Part shown: one piece after another, positions 48,301 to 62,400 of the stretch
Numbering within the stretch: the first letter of the stretch is position 1
Layout: each line of letters opens with the position of its first letter
Assembly: GCA_028671895.1 (NCBI GenBank)
Contig: CM053800.1
Location: 22,899,886 to 22,963,885 of the forward strand
Direction: 5' to 3'
From: Oenanthe sinensis
Lineage: Eukaryota > Streptophyta > Magnoliopsida > Apiales > Apiaceae
Length of the DNA: 64,000 nt
Position numbers and translations under genes: made by a program
Notes under the pieces: model-generated
Seen by the model: the letters and a program-made list of their open reading frames with translations, nothing else
What the model was told of the DNA's origin: nothing
Database searches by the model: none

Positions 48301-50640
48301 GAACTTCGAAACAACTTGTAAACTCTTGTAGGATCATTCTTGGCTCATTTCAACATGAAAACAATTCATAACAACTTGTGAGTTCGTTCTTGACTTGTTC
48401 GAACTTGGAAACAACTTGTAGCTTCATTCTTGACTCGTTTGAACTTCGAAACAACTAGTAAACTCTTGTAGGATCATTTTTGTCGAAAAGATTCATTGAT
48501 ACTTGAGACTTGATTTTCGAGTCGTTCGAACTTGGAAACAACCTGTAACTTCATTCATGACTCGTTTGAACATGGAAATTTATTATAAACTCTTGTTGGA
48601 TAATTTTTGGCTCATATGAACAAGAAAATAATTTATAATAACTTGAGACTTCATTCTTGACTCGTTCAAACTTGTAAACAACTTTTAGCTTCATTATTGA
48701 CTCGTTTGAACTTGGAAACAACTTGTAAACTCTTGTAGGATCATTCTTGGCTCATTTGAACATGAAAACAATACATAACAACTTCTGACTTCATTCTTGA
48801 CTCGCTCGAACTTGTAAACAACTTGTAGCTTCATTCTTGACTCGTTTGAACTTCGAAACAACTTGTAAACTCTTGTAGGATCATTTTTGTCGAAAAGATT
48901 CACTGATACTTGAGACTTGATTTTCGAGTCGTTCGAACTTGGAAACAACCTGTAGCTTCATTATTGACTCGTTTGAACCTGGAAACAACTTGTAAACTCT
49001 TGTAGGATCATTCTTGGCTCATTTCAACATGAAAACAATTCATAACAACTTCTGACTTCATTCTTGACTCGTTCGAACTTGGAAACAACTTGTAGCTTCA
49101 TTCTTGACTCGTTTGAACTTCGAAACAACTTGTAAACTCTTGTAGGATCATTCTTGGCTCATTTCAACATGAAAACAATTCATAAAAACTTGTGAGTTCA
49201 TTCTTGACTTGTTCGAACTTGGAAACAACTTGTAGCTTCATTCTTGACTCGTTTGAACTTCGAAACAACTAGTAAACTCTTGTAGGATAATTTTTATCGA
49301 AAAGATTCATTGATACTAGAGACTTGATTTTCGAGTCGTTCGAACTTGGAAACAACCTGTAACTTCATTCATGACTCGTTTGAACATGGAAACATATTGT
49401 AAACTCTTGTTGGATAATTTTTGGCTCATATGAACAAGAAAATAATTTATAATAACTTGAGACTTCATTCTTGACTCGTTCAAACTTGTAAACAACTTTT
49501 AGCTTCATTATTGACTCGTTTGAACTTGGAAACAACTTGTAAACTCTTGTAGGATCATTCTTGGCTCATTTGAACATGAAAACAATTCATAACAACTTCT
49601 GACTTCATTCTTGACTCGTTCGAACTTGAAAACAACTTGTAGCTTCATTCTTGACTCGTTTGAACTTCGAAACAACTTGTAAACTCTTGTAGGATCATTC
49701 TTGGCTCATTTCAACATGAAAACAATTCATAACAACTTGTGAGTTCATTCTTGACTTGTTCGAACTTGGAAACAACTTGTAGCTTTATTCTTGACTCGTT
49801 TGAACTTCGAAACAACTAGTAATCTCTTGTAGGATCATTTTTGTCGAAAAGATTCATTGATACTTGAGACTTGATTTTCGAGTCGTTCGAACTTGGAAAT
49901 AACCTGTAACTTCATTCATGACTCGTTTGAACATGGAAACATATTGTAAACTCTTGTTGGATAATTTTTGGCTCATATGAACAAGAAAATAATTTATAAT
50001 AACTTGAGACTTCATTCTTGACTCGTTGGAACTTGTAAATAACTTATAGCTTCTTTATTGACTCGTTTGATCTTGGAACCAACTTGTAAACTCTTGTAGG
50101 ATCATTCTTGGCTCATTTCAACATGAAAACAATTCATAACAACTTCTGACTTCATTCTTGACTCGTTCGAACTTGGAAACAACTTGTAGCTTCATTCTTG
50201 ACTCGTTTGAACTTCGAAACAACTTGTAAACTCTTGTAGGATCATTTTTGTCGAAAAGATTCATTGATACTTGAGACTTGATTTTCGAGTCGTTCGAACT
50301 TGGAAACAACCTGTAGCTTCATTATTGACTCGTTTGAACTTGGAAACAAGTTGTAAACTCTTGTAGGATCATTGTTGGCTCATTTCAACATGAAAACAAT
50401 TCATAACAACTTCTGACTTCATTCTTGACTCGTTCCAACTTGGAAACAACTTGTAGCTTCATTCTTGACTCGTTTGAACTTCGAAACAACTTGTAAACTC
50501 TTGTAGGATCATTCTTGGCTCATTTCAACATGAAAACAATTCATAACAACTTGTGAGTTCATTCTTGACTTGTTCGAACTTGGAAACAACTTGTAGCTTC
50601 ATTCTTGACTCGTTTGAACTTCGAAACAACTAGTAAACTC
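40990..50640. repeat. 4083-bp higher-order repeat, two full copies and a shortened third
   Basis: Copies lie at 40990-45072, 45073-49155 and from 49156. Private variants recur exactly 4083 bp apart: GAATATGAAAAC (40990/45073), GATGTTGGAACC (near 43812/47895), GTTCGTTCTTGAC (near 44300/48384) and GGAAATTTATTAT (near 44491/48574). The length is 3 x 1361, and 1361 = 7 x 140 + 3 x 127. The third copy lacks one 547-bp sub-repeat, so the later shift is 3536 bp (46582/50118), and it ends near 50.64 kb. Confidence 0.9.
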
Positions 50641-50999
50641 TTGTAGGATCATTTTTGTCGAAAAGATTCATTGATACTTGAGACTTGATTTTCGAGTCGT
50701 TCGAACTTGGAAACAACCTGTAACTTCATTCATGACTCGTTTGAACATGGAAACATATTATAAACTCTTGTTGGATAATTTTTGGCTCATATGAACAAGA
50801 AAATAATTTATAATAACTTGAGACTTCATTCTTGACTCGTTCAAACTTGTAAACAACTTTTAGCTTCATTATTGACTCGTTTGAACTTGGAAACAACTTG
50901 TAAACTTTTGTAGGATCATTCTTGGCTCATTTGAACATGAAAACAATACATAACAACTTCTGACTTCATTCTTGACTCGCTCGAACTTGGAAACAACTT

Positions 51000-53900
51000 G
51001 TAGCATCATTCTTGACTCGTTTGGACATGGAAACAAATTGTAAACTCTTGTAGGATCATTCTTGACTCATTTGAACATGCAATTAATTTATAACAACTTG
51101 AGACTTTATTCTTGACTCGTTCGAACTTGTAAACAACTTATAGCTTCATTATTGACTCATTTGAACTTGGAAATAACTTGTAAACTCTTGTAGTATTATT
51201 CTTGGCTCATTTGAACATGAAAACAATTCATATCAATTTCTGACTTCATTCTTGACTCGTTCGAACTTAGAAACAACTTGTAGCTTCATTCATGACTCGT
51301 TTGAACATGGAAACAAATTGTTAACTCTTGGAGGATCATTTTTGGCTCATTTGAACTAGAAAACAATTTATAACAACTTGAGACTTCATTCTTGACTCGT
51401 TCGAACTTGTAAACAACTTTTAGCTTCATTATTGACTCGTTTGAACTTGGAAATAACTTTTAAACTCTTGTAGGATCATTCTTGGCTCATTTCAACATGA
51501 AAACAATTCATAACAACTTCTGACTTCATTCTTGACTCGTTCGAACTTGGAAACAACTTGTAGCTTCATTCTTGACTCGTTTGAACTTCGAAACAACTTG
51601 TAAACTCTTGTAGGATCATTTTTGTCGAAAAGATTCATTGATACTTGAGACTTGATTCTTGACTCGTTCGAACTTGGAAATAACTTGTAGCTTCATTCAT
51701 GACTCGTTTGACCATGGAAACAAATTGATAACTCTTGGAGGATCATTTTTGGTTCATTTGAAAATGAAAAAAATTTATAACAACTTGAGACTTCATTCTT
51801 GACTCGTTCAAACTTGGAAACAACTTGTAGCTTCATTCTTGACTCGTTTGAACTTCGAAACAACTTGTAAACTCTTGTAGGATCATTTTTGTCGAAAAGA
51901 TTCATTGATAATTGAGACTTGATTTTCGAGTTGTTCGAACTTGGAAACAACCTGTAGCTTCATTCATGACTCGTTTGAACATGGAAACATATTGTAAACT
52001 CTTGTAGGACAATTTTTGGCTCATTTGAACAAGAAAATAATTTATAATAACTTGAGACTTCATTCTTGACTCGTTCGAACTTGTAATTAACTTTTAGCTT
52101 CATTATTGACTCGTTTGAACTTGGAAACAACTTGTAAACTCTTGTAGGATCATTCTTGGCTCATTTGAACATGAAAACAATACATAACAACTTCTGACTT
52201 CATTCTTGACTCGTTCGAACTTGTAAACAACTTCTGATTTCATTATTGACTCGTTTGAACATGTAACAACTTTTAAGCTCTTGTAGGATCATTCTTGCTC
52301 ATTTCAACATAAAAACAATTCATAACAACATCTGACTTCATTCTTGACTTGTTCGAACTTGGAAAAAACTTGTAGCATCATTCTTGACTCGTTTGTACAT
52401 GGAAACAAATTGTGAACTCTTGTAGGATCATTCTTGGATCATTTGAACATGCAAATAATTTATAACAACTTGAGACTTTATTCTTGACTCGTTCGAAATT
52501 GTAAACAACTTATAGATTCATTATTGACTCGTTTGATCTTGGAAACAACTTGTAAACTCTTGTAGGATCATTCTTGGCTCATTTCAACATGAAAACAATT
52601 CATAATAACTTCTGATTTCATTCTTGACTCGTTCGAACTTGGAAACTACTTGTAGCTTCATTCTTGACTCGTTTGGACATGGAAACAAATTGTAAACTCT
52701 TGTAGGATCATTCTTGGCTCATTTGAACATGCAAATAATTTATAACAACTTGAGACTTTATTCTTGACTCGTTCGAACTTGTAAACAACTTATAGCTTCA
52801 TTATTGACTCGTTTGAACTTGGAAACAACTAACTCGTTCGAACTTGGAAACTACTTGTAACTTTATTCTTGACTCGTTTGAACATAGAAACAACTAGTAA
52901 ACTCTTGTAGGATCATTCTTGGCTTATTTGAACCTGAAAACAATTCATAACAACTTCTGACTTCATTCTTGACTCATTCGAACTTGGAAACAACTTGTAG
53001 CTTCATTTTTGACTCGTTTGAACTTGAAAACAACTTGTAAACTCTTGTAGGATCATTTTTGTCGAAAATATTCATTACTACTTGAGACTTCATTTTTGAG
53101 TCGTTCGAACATGGAAGCAACTTGTAGTTACATTCTTGACTCGTTTGAACATGGAAACAAATTGTAACTCTCGTAGGATCATTCTTGGCTCATTTGAACA
53201 TGAAAACAATTCATAGCAACTTCTGACTTCATTCTTAACTCGTTCGAACTTGTAAACAACATATAGCTTCATTATTGACTCGTTTGAACATGTAACAACT
53301 TTTAAGCTCTTGTAGGATCATTCTTGCTCATTTCAACATAAAAATAATTCATAACAACATCTGACTTCATTCTTGACTTGTTCGAACTTGGAAACAACTT
53401 GTAGCTTTTTCTTGACTCGTTTAAACATGGAAACAATCTGTAAACTCCTGTAGGATTATTCTTGGCACATTTGAACATGAAAACAATTCATAACAACTTC
53501 TGACTTCATTCTTGACTCGTTCGAACTTGGAAACAACTTGTAGCTTCATTCTTGACTCGTTTAAAATGGAAAGAACTTCTAAGCTCTTGAAGGATCATTC
53601 TTAGCACATTTCAACATGAAAACAATACATAACAAAATTTGACTTCATTCTTGACTTTTTCGAACTTGGAAACAACTTGTATCTTTATTCTTGACTCGTT
53701 TAAACATGGAAACAACTTGTAAACTCTTCTAGGATTATTCTTGGCACATTTGAACATGAAAACAATTCATAACAACTTCTGACTTCATTCTTGACTCGTT
53801 CGAACTTGGAAATAACTTGTAGACTCTTGTAAGATCATTTTTGGCTCAATTGAACATGAAAAAAGTCATTACTGCTTGAGACTTCATTTTTGAGTCGTTC

Positions 53901-56900
53901 GAACTAGGAAACAACTTGTAGTTTCATTCTTGACACGTTTGAACTTGGAAATAACTTGTAAACTCTTGTAGGATCATTCTTGGCTCATTTGAACATGAAA
54001 ACAATTCATAACAACTTCTAACTTCATTCTTGACTCGTTCGAACTTGTAAACAACATATAGCTTCATTATTGACTCGTTTGAACATGGAAACAACTTGTA
54101 TGCTTATTTAGGATCATTCTTAGCTCATTTCAACATGAAAACAATTCATAACAACATCTGACTTCATTCCTGACATGTTCGAACTTGGAAACAACTTGTA
54201 GCATTATTCTTGACTCGTTTAAACGTGGAAACAACTTGTAAACTCTTCTAGGATTATTCTTGGCACATTTGAACATGAAAACAATTCATAACAACTTCTG
54301 ACTTCATTCTTGACTCGTTCGAACTTGGAAACAACTTGTAGCTTAATTCTTGACTCGTTTGAACTTGGAAACAACTTGTAAACTCTTGTAGGATCATTTT
54401 TGGCTCATTTGAACATGAAAAAATTCATTACTGCTTGAGACTTCATTTTTGAGTCGTTCGAACTTGGAAATAACTTGTAGCTTCATTCTTGACTCGTTTG
54501 AACTTGGAAACAACTTGTAAACTCTTGTAGGATCATTTTTGGCTCATTTGAACAAGAAAAAATTCATTACTGCTTGAGACTTCATTTTTGAGTCGTTCGA
54601 ACTTGGAAACAACTTGTAGTTTCATTCTTGACTCGTTTGAACATGGAAACAAATTGTAAACTCTTGTAGGATCATTCTTGGGCCATTTGAACATTCAAAC
54701 AATTTATAACAATTTGAGACTTCATTCTTGATTCGTTCGAACTTTTAAACAACTTATAACTTTATTATGGACTCGTTTGAACTTGGAATCAAATTATAAA
54801 CTCTTGTAGGATGATTCTTGGCTCATTTGACCATGAAAACAATTCATAACCACATCTGACTTCATTCTTAACTCGTTCGAAGTTGGAAACAACTTGAAAC
54901 TTCATTCTTGAGTCGTTGGAACTTGGAAAATACTTGTAAACTCTTGTTGGATCATTTTTGGCTAATTTGAATATGAAAATATTCATTACAACTTGAGACT
55001 TCATTTTGAGTCGTTCGAACTTGGAAATAACTTGTAGCTTCATTCTTGACTCGTTTGAACTTGGAAATAACTTGTAAACTCTTGTAGGATCATTCTTGGC
55101 TCATTTGAACATGAAAACAATTTATAACAACTTGAGACGTCATTCTAGACTCGTTCGAACTTGTAAACAATTTATAGCTTCATTATTGACTCGTTTGAAC
55201 ATGGAAACAACTTGTAAGCTCTTGTAGGATCATTCTTGCTCATTTCAACATTAAAACAATTCATAACAACATCTGACTTCATTCTTGACTTGTTCGAACT
55301 TGGAAACAACTTGTAGCTTCATTCTTGACTCGTTTAAACATGGAAACAACTTGTACACTCTTCTAGGATTATTCTTGGCACATTTGAACATGAAAAAAAT
55401 TATAACAACTTCTGACTTCATTCTTGACTCGTTCGAACTTGGAAACAACTTGTGGGTTCATTCTTGACTCATTTCAACTTGGAAACAACTTGTAAACTCT
55501 TGTAGCTTCATTCTTGACTCGTTTGAACTTGGAAACAACTTGTAAACTCTTGTAGGATCATTTTTGTCATAAATATTCATTATTACTTGAGACTTCATTC
55601 TTGACTCGTTCGAACTTGAAAACAACTTGAAACTTCATTCTTGACTCGTTTGAACATAGAAACAACTAGTAAACTCTAGTAGGATCATTCTTGGTTTATC
55701 TGAATATGAAAACAATTTATAATAACTTGAGACTTCATTCTTGACTCGTTCGAACTTTTAAACAACTTATAGCTTTATTATGGACTCGTTTGAACTTGGA
55801 ATCAAATTATAAACTCTTGTAGGATGATTCTTGGCTCATTTGACCATGAAAACAATTCATAACATCATCTGACTTCATTCTTAACTCGTTCGAACTTGGA
55901 AACAACTTGAAACTTCATTCTTTAGTCGTTGGAACAAGGAAACTACTTGTAAACTCTTGTAGGATCATTTTTGGCTAATATGAATATGAAAATATTCATT
56001 ACTACTTGAGACATCAGTTTGAATCGTTCGAACTTGGAAACAACTTGTAGCTTCATTCTTGACTCGGTTGAACTTGGAAACAACTTGTAAACTCTTGTAG
56101 GATCAGTCTTGGCTCATTTGAACATTAAAACAATTTATAACAACTTGAGACTTCATTCTAGCCTCGGTCGAACTTGTAAACAATTTATAGCTTCATTATT
56201 GACTCGTTTGAACATGGAAACAACTTGTAAGCTCTTGTAGGATCATTCTTGCTCATTTCAACATTAAAACAATTGATAACAACATCTGACTTCATTCTTG
56301 ACTTGTTCGAACTTGGAAACAACTTGTAGCTTCATTCTTGACTCGTTTAAACATGGAAACAATTTGTACACTCTTCTAGGATTATTCTTGGCACATTTGA
56401 ACATGAAAACAATTCATAACAACTTCTGACTTCATTCTTGACTCGTTCGAACTTGGAAACAACTTGTGGCTTCATTCTTGACTCATTTCAACTTGGAAAC
56501 AACTTGTAAACTCTTGTAGGATCATTTTTGGCTCATTTGAACATGAAAAAATTCATTACTGCTTGAGACTTCATTTTTGAGTCGTTCGAAATAGGAAACA
56601 ACTTGTAGCTTCAATCTTGACTCGTTTGAATATGGAAACAACTTGAAAACTCTTGTAGGATCATTCTTGCCTCATTTAACGATGAAAACAATTCATAACG
56701 ACATCTTACTTCATTCTTGACTCGGTTGAACTTGGAAACCACGTATAACTTCATTCTTTACTCGTTTGAACATAGAAACAACTAGAAAACTGTTGTAGGA
56801 TCATTCTTGGCTCATTTGAACATGAAAACAATTCATAACAACTTGAGACTTTATTTTTGAGTCGTTCGTAAATGGAAACAACTTGTAAACTCTTGTAGGA

Positions 56901-59840
56901 TTGTTCTTGGCTCATTTGAACATGAAAACAATTCATAGCAACTTCTGACTTCATTCTTGATTCATTCGAACCTGGAAACAACTTGTAGCTTCATTTTTGA
57001 CTCGTTTAAATATGGAAACAACTCGTAAATTCTTCTAGGATTATTCTTGGCTCATTTGAACATGAAAACAATTCATAACAACTTCTGACTTCATTCTTGA
57101 CTCATTCGAACTTGGAAACAACTTGTAGCTTCATTCTTGACTCGTTTGAATTTGGAAACAACTTGTAAACTCTTGTATGATCATTTTTGTCGTAAATATT
57201 CATTACTACTTGAGACTTCATTTTTGAGTCGTTCGAACTTGGAAACAACTTGTAGCTAGATTCTTGACTCGTTTGAACATGGAAACAAATTGTAACTCTC
57301 GTAGGATCATTCTTCGCTCATTTGAACATGAAAACAATTTATAACAACTTGAGACTTCATTCTAGACTCGTTCGAATTTGTAAACAACTTATAGCTTCAT
57401 TATTGACTCGTTTGAAAATGGAAACAACTTGTAAGCTCTTGTAGGATCATTCTTGCTCATTTCAACATGAAAACATTTCATAACATCATTTGAATTCATT
57501 CTTGACTTGTTCGAACTTGGAAACAACTTGTAGCTTCATTCTTGACTCGTTTAAACATGGAAACAACATGTTAACTCTTCTAGGATTATTCTTGGCACAT
57601 TTGAACATGAAAACAATCCATAACAACTTCTGATTTCATTCTTGACTCGTTCGAACTTGGAAACAACTTGTGACTTCATTTTTGACTCGTTTCAACTTGG
57701 AAACAACTTGTAAACTCTTGTAGGATCATTTTCGGCTCATTTGAACATGAAAAAATTCATTACTGCTTGAGACTTCATTTTTGAGTCGTTCGAAATAGGA
57801 AACAACTAATAGCTTCATTATTGACTCGTTTGAACATGGAAACAAATTGTAAACTATTTATCAAAAAAAAACAAATTGTAAACTCCTGTAGGATCGTTCT
57901 TGGTTCATTTGAACATAGAAACAACTTGTAAACTCTTGTAGGATCATTCTTTCCTCATTTAACAATGAAAACAATTCATAACAACATCTGACTTCATTCT
58001 TGATTCGTTCGAACTTTAAAACAACTTGAAACTTCATTCTTGACTCGTTTGAATTTAGAAACTAGTAAACTCCTGTAGGATCATTCTTAACATATTTCTA
58101 CATGAAAACAATTTTTAACAACTTGAGACTTTATTCTTGACTCATTCGAACTTGGACACGACTTGGCTCATTTGAACATGAAAACAATTCATAACAACAT
58201 CTTACTTCATTCTTGACTCGTTCGAACTTGGAAACCACTTGTAACTTCATTCTTGACTCGTTTGAACATAGAAATAACTAGTAAACTCTTGTAGGATCAT
58301 TCTTGGCTCATTTGAACAGGAAAACAATTTATAACAACTTGAGACTTCATTCTTGACTCGTTCGAACTTGGAAACAACTTGTGGCTTCATTCTTGACTCG
58401 TTTCAACTTGGAAACAACTTGTAAACTCTTGTAGGATCATTTTTGGCTCATTTGAACATGAAAAAATTCATTACTGCTTGAGACTTCATTTTCGAGTCGT
58501 TCGAACTTGTAAACAACTTATAGCTTCATTACTGACTCGTTTGAACATGGAAACAAATTGTAAACTCCTGTAGGATCATTCTTGGCTCATTTGAACATGA
58601 AAATAATTTATAACAACTTGAGACTTCATTCTTGACTCGTTAAAATTTGTAAACAACTTATAGCTTCATTATAGACTCGTGTGAACATGGAAACAATTTG
58701 TAAACTCTTGTAGGATCATTCTTTCCTCATTTAACAATGAAAACAATTCATAACAAAATCTGACTTCATTCTTGATTCGTTCGAACTTTAAAACAACTTG
58801 AAACTTCATTCTTGACTCGTTTGAATTTAGAAACTAGTAAACTCCTGTAGGATCATTCTTGACTCATTTGAACATGAAAACAAGTTTTAACAACTTGAGA
58901 CTTTATTCTTGACTCATTCGAACTTGGAAACGACTTGGCTCATTTGAACATGAAAACAATTCATAACAACATCTTACTTCATTCTTGACTCGTTCGAACT
59001 TGGAAATCACTTGTAACTTCATTCTTGACTCGTTTGAACATAGAAACAACTAGTAAACTCTTGTAGGATCATTGGCAACGACTATGCTCATTTGAACATG
59101 AAAACTATTCATAATAACATCTTACTTCATTCATAACTCGTTCGAACTTGGAAACCACTTGTAACTTCAATTTTGACTCGTTTGAACATAGAAACAACTT
59201 GTAAACTCTTGTAGGATCATTCTCGGCTTATTTGAACATGAAAACAAATAATAATAACTTGAGACTTCATTTTTGAGTCGTTCAAACATGGAAACAACTT
59301 GTAAACTCTTGTAGGATTAGTCTTGGCTCATTTGAACATGAAAACAATTCTTAACAACTTCTGACTTCATTCTTGACTCATTCGAACTTGGAAACAACTT
59401 GTAGCTTCATTCTTGACTCGTTTGAACATGAAAACAACTTGTAAACTCTTGTAGGATCATTCTCGGCTTATTTGAACATGAAAACAAATCATAATAACTT
59501 GAGACTTCATTTTTGAGTCGTTCGAACATGGAAACAACTTGTAAACTCTTGTTGGATTAGTCTTGGCTCATTTGAACATGAAAACAATTCATAACATCTT
59601 CTGACTTCATTCTTGACTCATTCGAACTTGGAAACAACTTGTAGCTTCATTATTGACTCGTTTAAACATAGAAACAACTTGTAAACTCTTCTAGGATTAT
59701 TCTTGGCTCATTTGAACATGAATACAATTCATAACAACTTCTGACTTCATTCTTGACTCATTCGAACTTGGAAACAACTTGTAGCTTCATTCTTGTCTCG
59801 TTTGAACTTGGAAACAACTTGTAAACTCTTGTAGATCATT
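51000..59840. repeat. Diverged, poorly homogenised satellite segment
   Basis: Units are still recognisable but carry frequent substitutions, partial modules and irregular lengths, for example a truncated joint at 52830-52840. No clean long higher-order repeat is evident except a 772-bp shift (TTCCTCATTT at 57951 and 58723). Such decay is expected away from the active core of a satellite array. No gene is seen. Confidence 0.75.
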
Positions 59841-59843
59841 TTT

Positions 59844-62400
59844 GTCGAATATATTCATTTCTACTTGAGACTTAATTTTTGAGTCGTTCGAACTTGGAAA
59901 CAACTTGTAGCTTCATTCTTGACTCGTTTGAACATGGAAACAAATTGTAAACTCTTGTAGGATCATTTTCGGTTCATTTGAACATGAAAACAATTTATAA
60001 AAACTTGAGACTTCATTCTTGACTCGTTCGAACTTGTAAACAACTTATAGCTTCATTATTGACTCGTTTGAACATGGAAACAACTTCTAAACTCTTGTAG
60101 GATCATTCTTTGCTCATTTGAACATGAAAACAATTCATAACAACATCTTACTTTATTCTTGACTCGTTCGAACTTGTAAACAACTTTTAGCTTCATTATT
60201 GACTCGTTTGAACATAGAAACAACTAGTAAACTCTTGCAGGATCATTCTTGGCTCATTTGAACATGAAAACAATTCATAACAACTTGAGGCTTCATTCTT
60301 GAGTCATTCGAACTTGGAAACAACTTGTAGCTTCATTATTGACTCGTTTAAACATAGAAACAACTTGTAAACTCTTCTAGGATTATTCTTGGCTCATTTG
60401 AACATGAATACAATTCATAACAACTTCTGACTTCATTCTTGACTCATTCGAACTTGGAAACAACTTGTAGCTTCATTCTTGTCTCGTTTGAACTTGGAAA
60501 CAACTTGTAAACTCTTGTAGGATCATTTTTGTCGAAAATATTCATTACTACTTGAGACTTCATTTTTGAGTCATTCGAACTTGGAAACAACTTGTAGCTT
60601 CATTCTTGACTCGTTTGAACATGGAAACAACTTGTAAACTCTTGTAGGATCATTCTAGGCTCATTTGAATATGAAAATAATTCATAACAACTTCTGACCA
60701 TTCTTGACTCGTTCGAACTTGTAAACAACTTATAGCTTCATTATGGACTCGTTTGAACATGGAAACAACTTGTAAACTCTTGTAGGACCATTCTTTCCTC
60801 ATTTAACAATGAAAACAATTCCTAACAACATCTGACTTCATTCTTGATTCGTTCGAACTTTAAAACAACTTGAAACTTCATTCTTGACTCGTTTGAATTT
60901 AGAAACTAGTAAACTCCTGTAGGATCATTCTTGACTCATTTGTACATGAAAACAATTTTTAACAACTTGAGACTTTATTCTTGGCTCATTTGAACATGAA
61001 AACAATTCATAACAACTTCTGACTTCATTCTTGACTCGTTCGAACTTGGAAACAACTTGTAGCTTCATTCTTGACTCGTTTGAACTTGGAAATAACTTGT
61101 AAACTCTTGTAGGATCATTTTTGTCGAATATATTCATTTCTACTTGAGACTTAATTTTTGAGTCGTTCGAACTTGGAAACAACTTGTAGCTTCATTCTTG
61201 ACTCGTTTGAACATGGAAACAAATTGTAAACTCTTGTAGGATCATTTTCGGTTCATTTGAACATGAAAACAATTTATAAAAACTTGAGACTTCATTCTTG
61301 ACTCGTTCGAACTTGTAAACAACTTATAGCTTCATTATTGACTCGTTTGAACATGGAAACAACTTCTAAACTCTTGTAGGATCATTCTTTGCTCATTTGA
61401 ACATGAAAACAATTCATAACAACATCTTACTTTATTCTTGACTCGTTCGAACTTGTAAACAACTTTTAGCTTCATTATTGACTCGTTTGAACATAGAAAC
61501 AACTAGTAAACTCTTGCAGGATCATTCTTGGCTCATTTGAACATGAAAACAATTCATAACAACTTGAGGCTTCATTCTTGAGTCATTCGAACTTGGAAAC
61601 AACTTGTAGCTTCATTATTGACTCGTTTAAACATAGAAACAACTTGTAAACTCTTCTAGGATTATTCTTGGCTCATTTGAACATGAATACAATTCATAAC
61701 AACTTCTGACTTCATTCTTGACTCATTCGAACTTGGAAACAACTTGTAGTTTCATTCTTGTCTCGTTTGAACTTGGAAACAACTTGTAAACTCTTGTAGG
61801 ATCATTTTTGTCGAAAATATTCGTTACTACTTGAGACTTCATTTTTGAGTCATTCGAACTTGGAAACAACTTGTAGCTTCATTCTTGACTCGTTTGAACA
61901 TGGAAACAACTTGTAAACTCTTGTAGGATCATTCTAGGCTCATTTGAATATGAAAATAATTCATAACAACTTCTGACCATTCTTGACTCGTTCGAACTTG
62001 TAAACAACTTATAGCTTCATTATGGACTCGTTTGAACATGGAAACAACTTGTAAACTCTTGTAGGATCATTCTTTCCTCATTTAACAATGAAAACAATTC
62101 CTAACAACATCTGACTTCATTCTTGATTCGTTCGAACTTTAAAACAACTTGAAACTTCATTCTTGACTCGTTTGAATTTAGAAACTAGTAAACTCCTGTA
62201 GGATCATTCTTGACTCATTTGTACATGAAAACAATTTTTAACAACTTGAGACTTTATTTTTGAGTCGTTCGAACTTGGAAACAACTTGTAGCTTCATTCT
62301 TGACTCGTTTGAACATGGAAACAAATTTTAAACTCTTGTAGGATCATTTTCGGTTCATTTGAACATGAAAACAATTTATAAAAACTTGAGACTTCATTCT
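59844..62400. repeat. 1279-bp higher-order repeat near the right edge
   Basis: Landmarks recur 1279 bp apart: GTCGAATATATTC (59844/61123), GAACATGAATACAATTC units (60387/61666) and TTCCTCATTTAACAATG (60795/62074). A third copy continues to about 63 kb but lacks about 178 bp (the shift falls to about 1101 bp). Copies differ by only a few bases, so local homogenisation has occurred here too. Confidence 0.85.

Noticed and set aside
55285..55467. 60-codon plus-strand frame in the diverged satellite
   Set aside because: It is a single occurrence on the strand opposite to the other chance frames and is built entirely of satellite modules.
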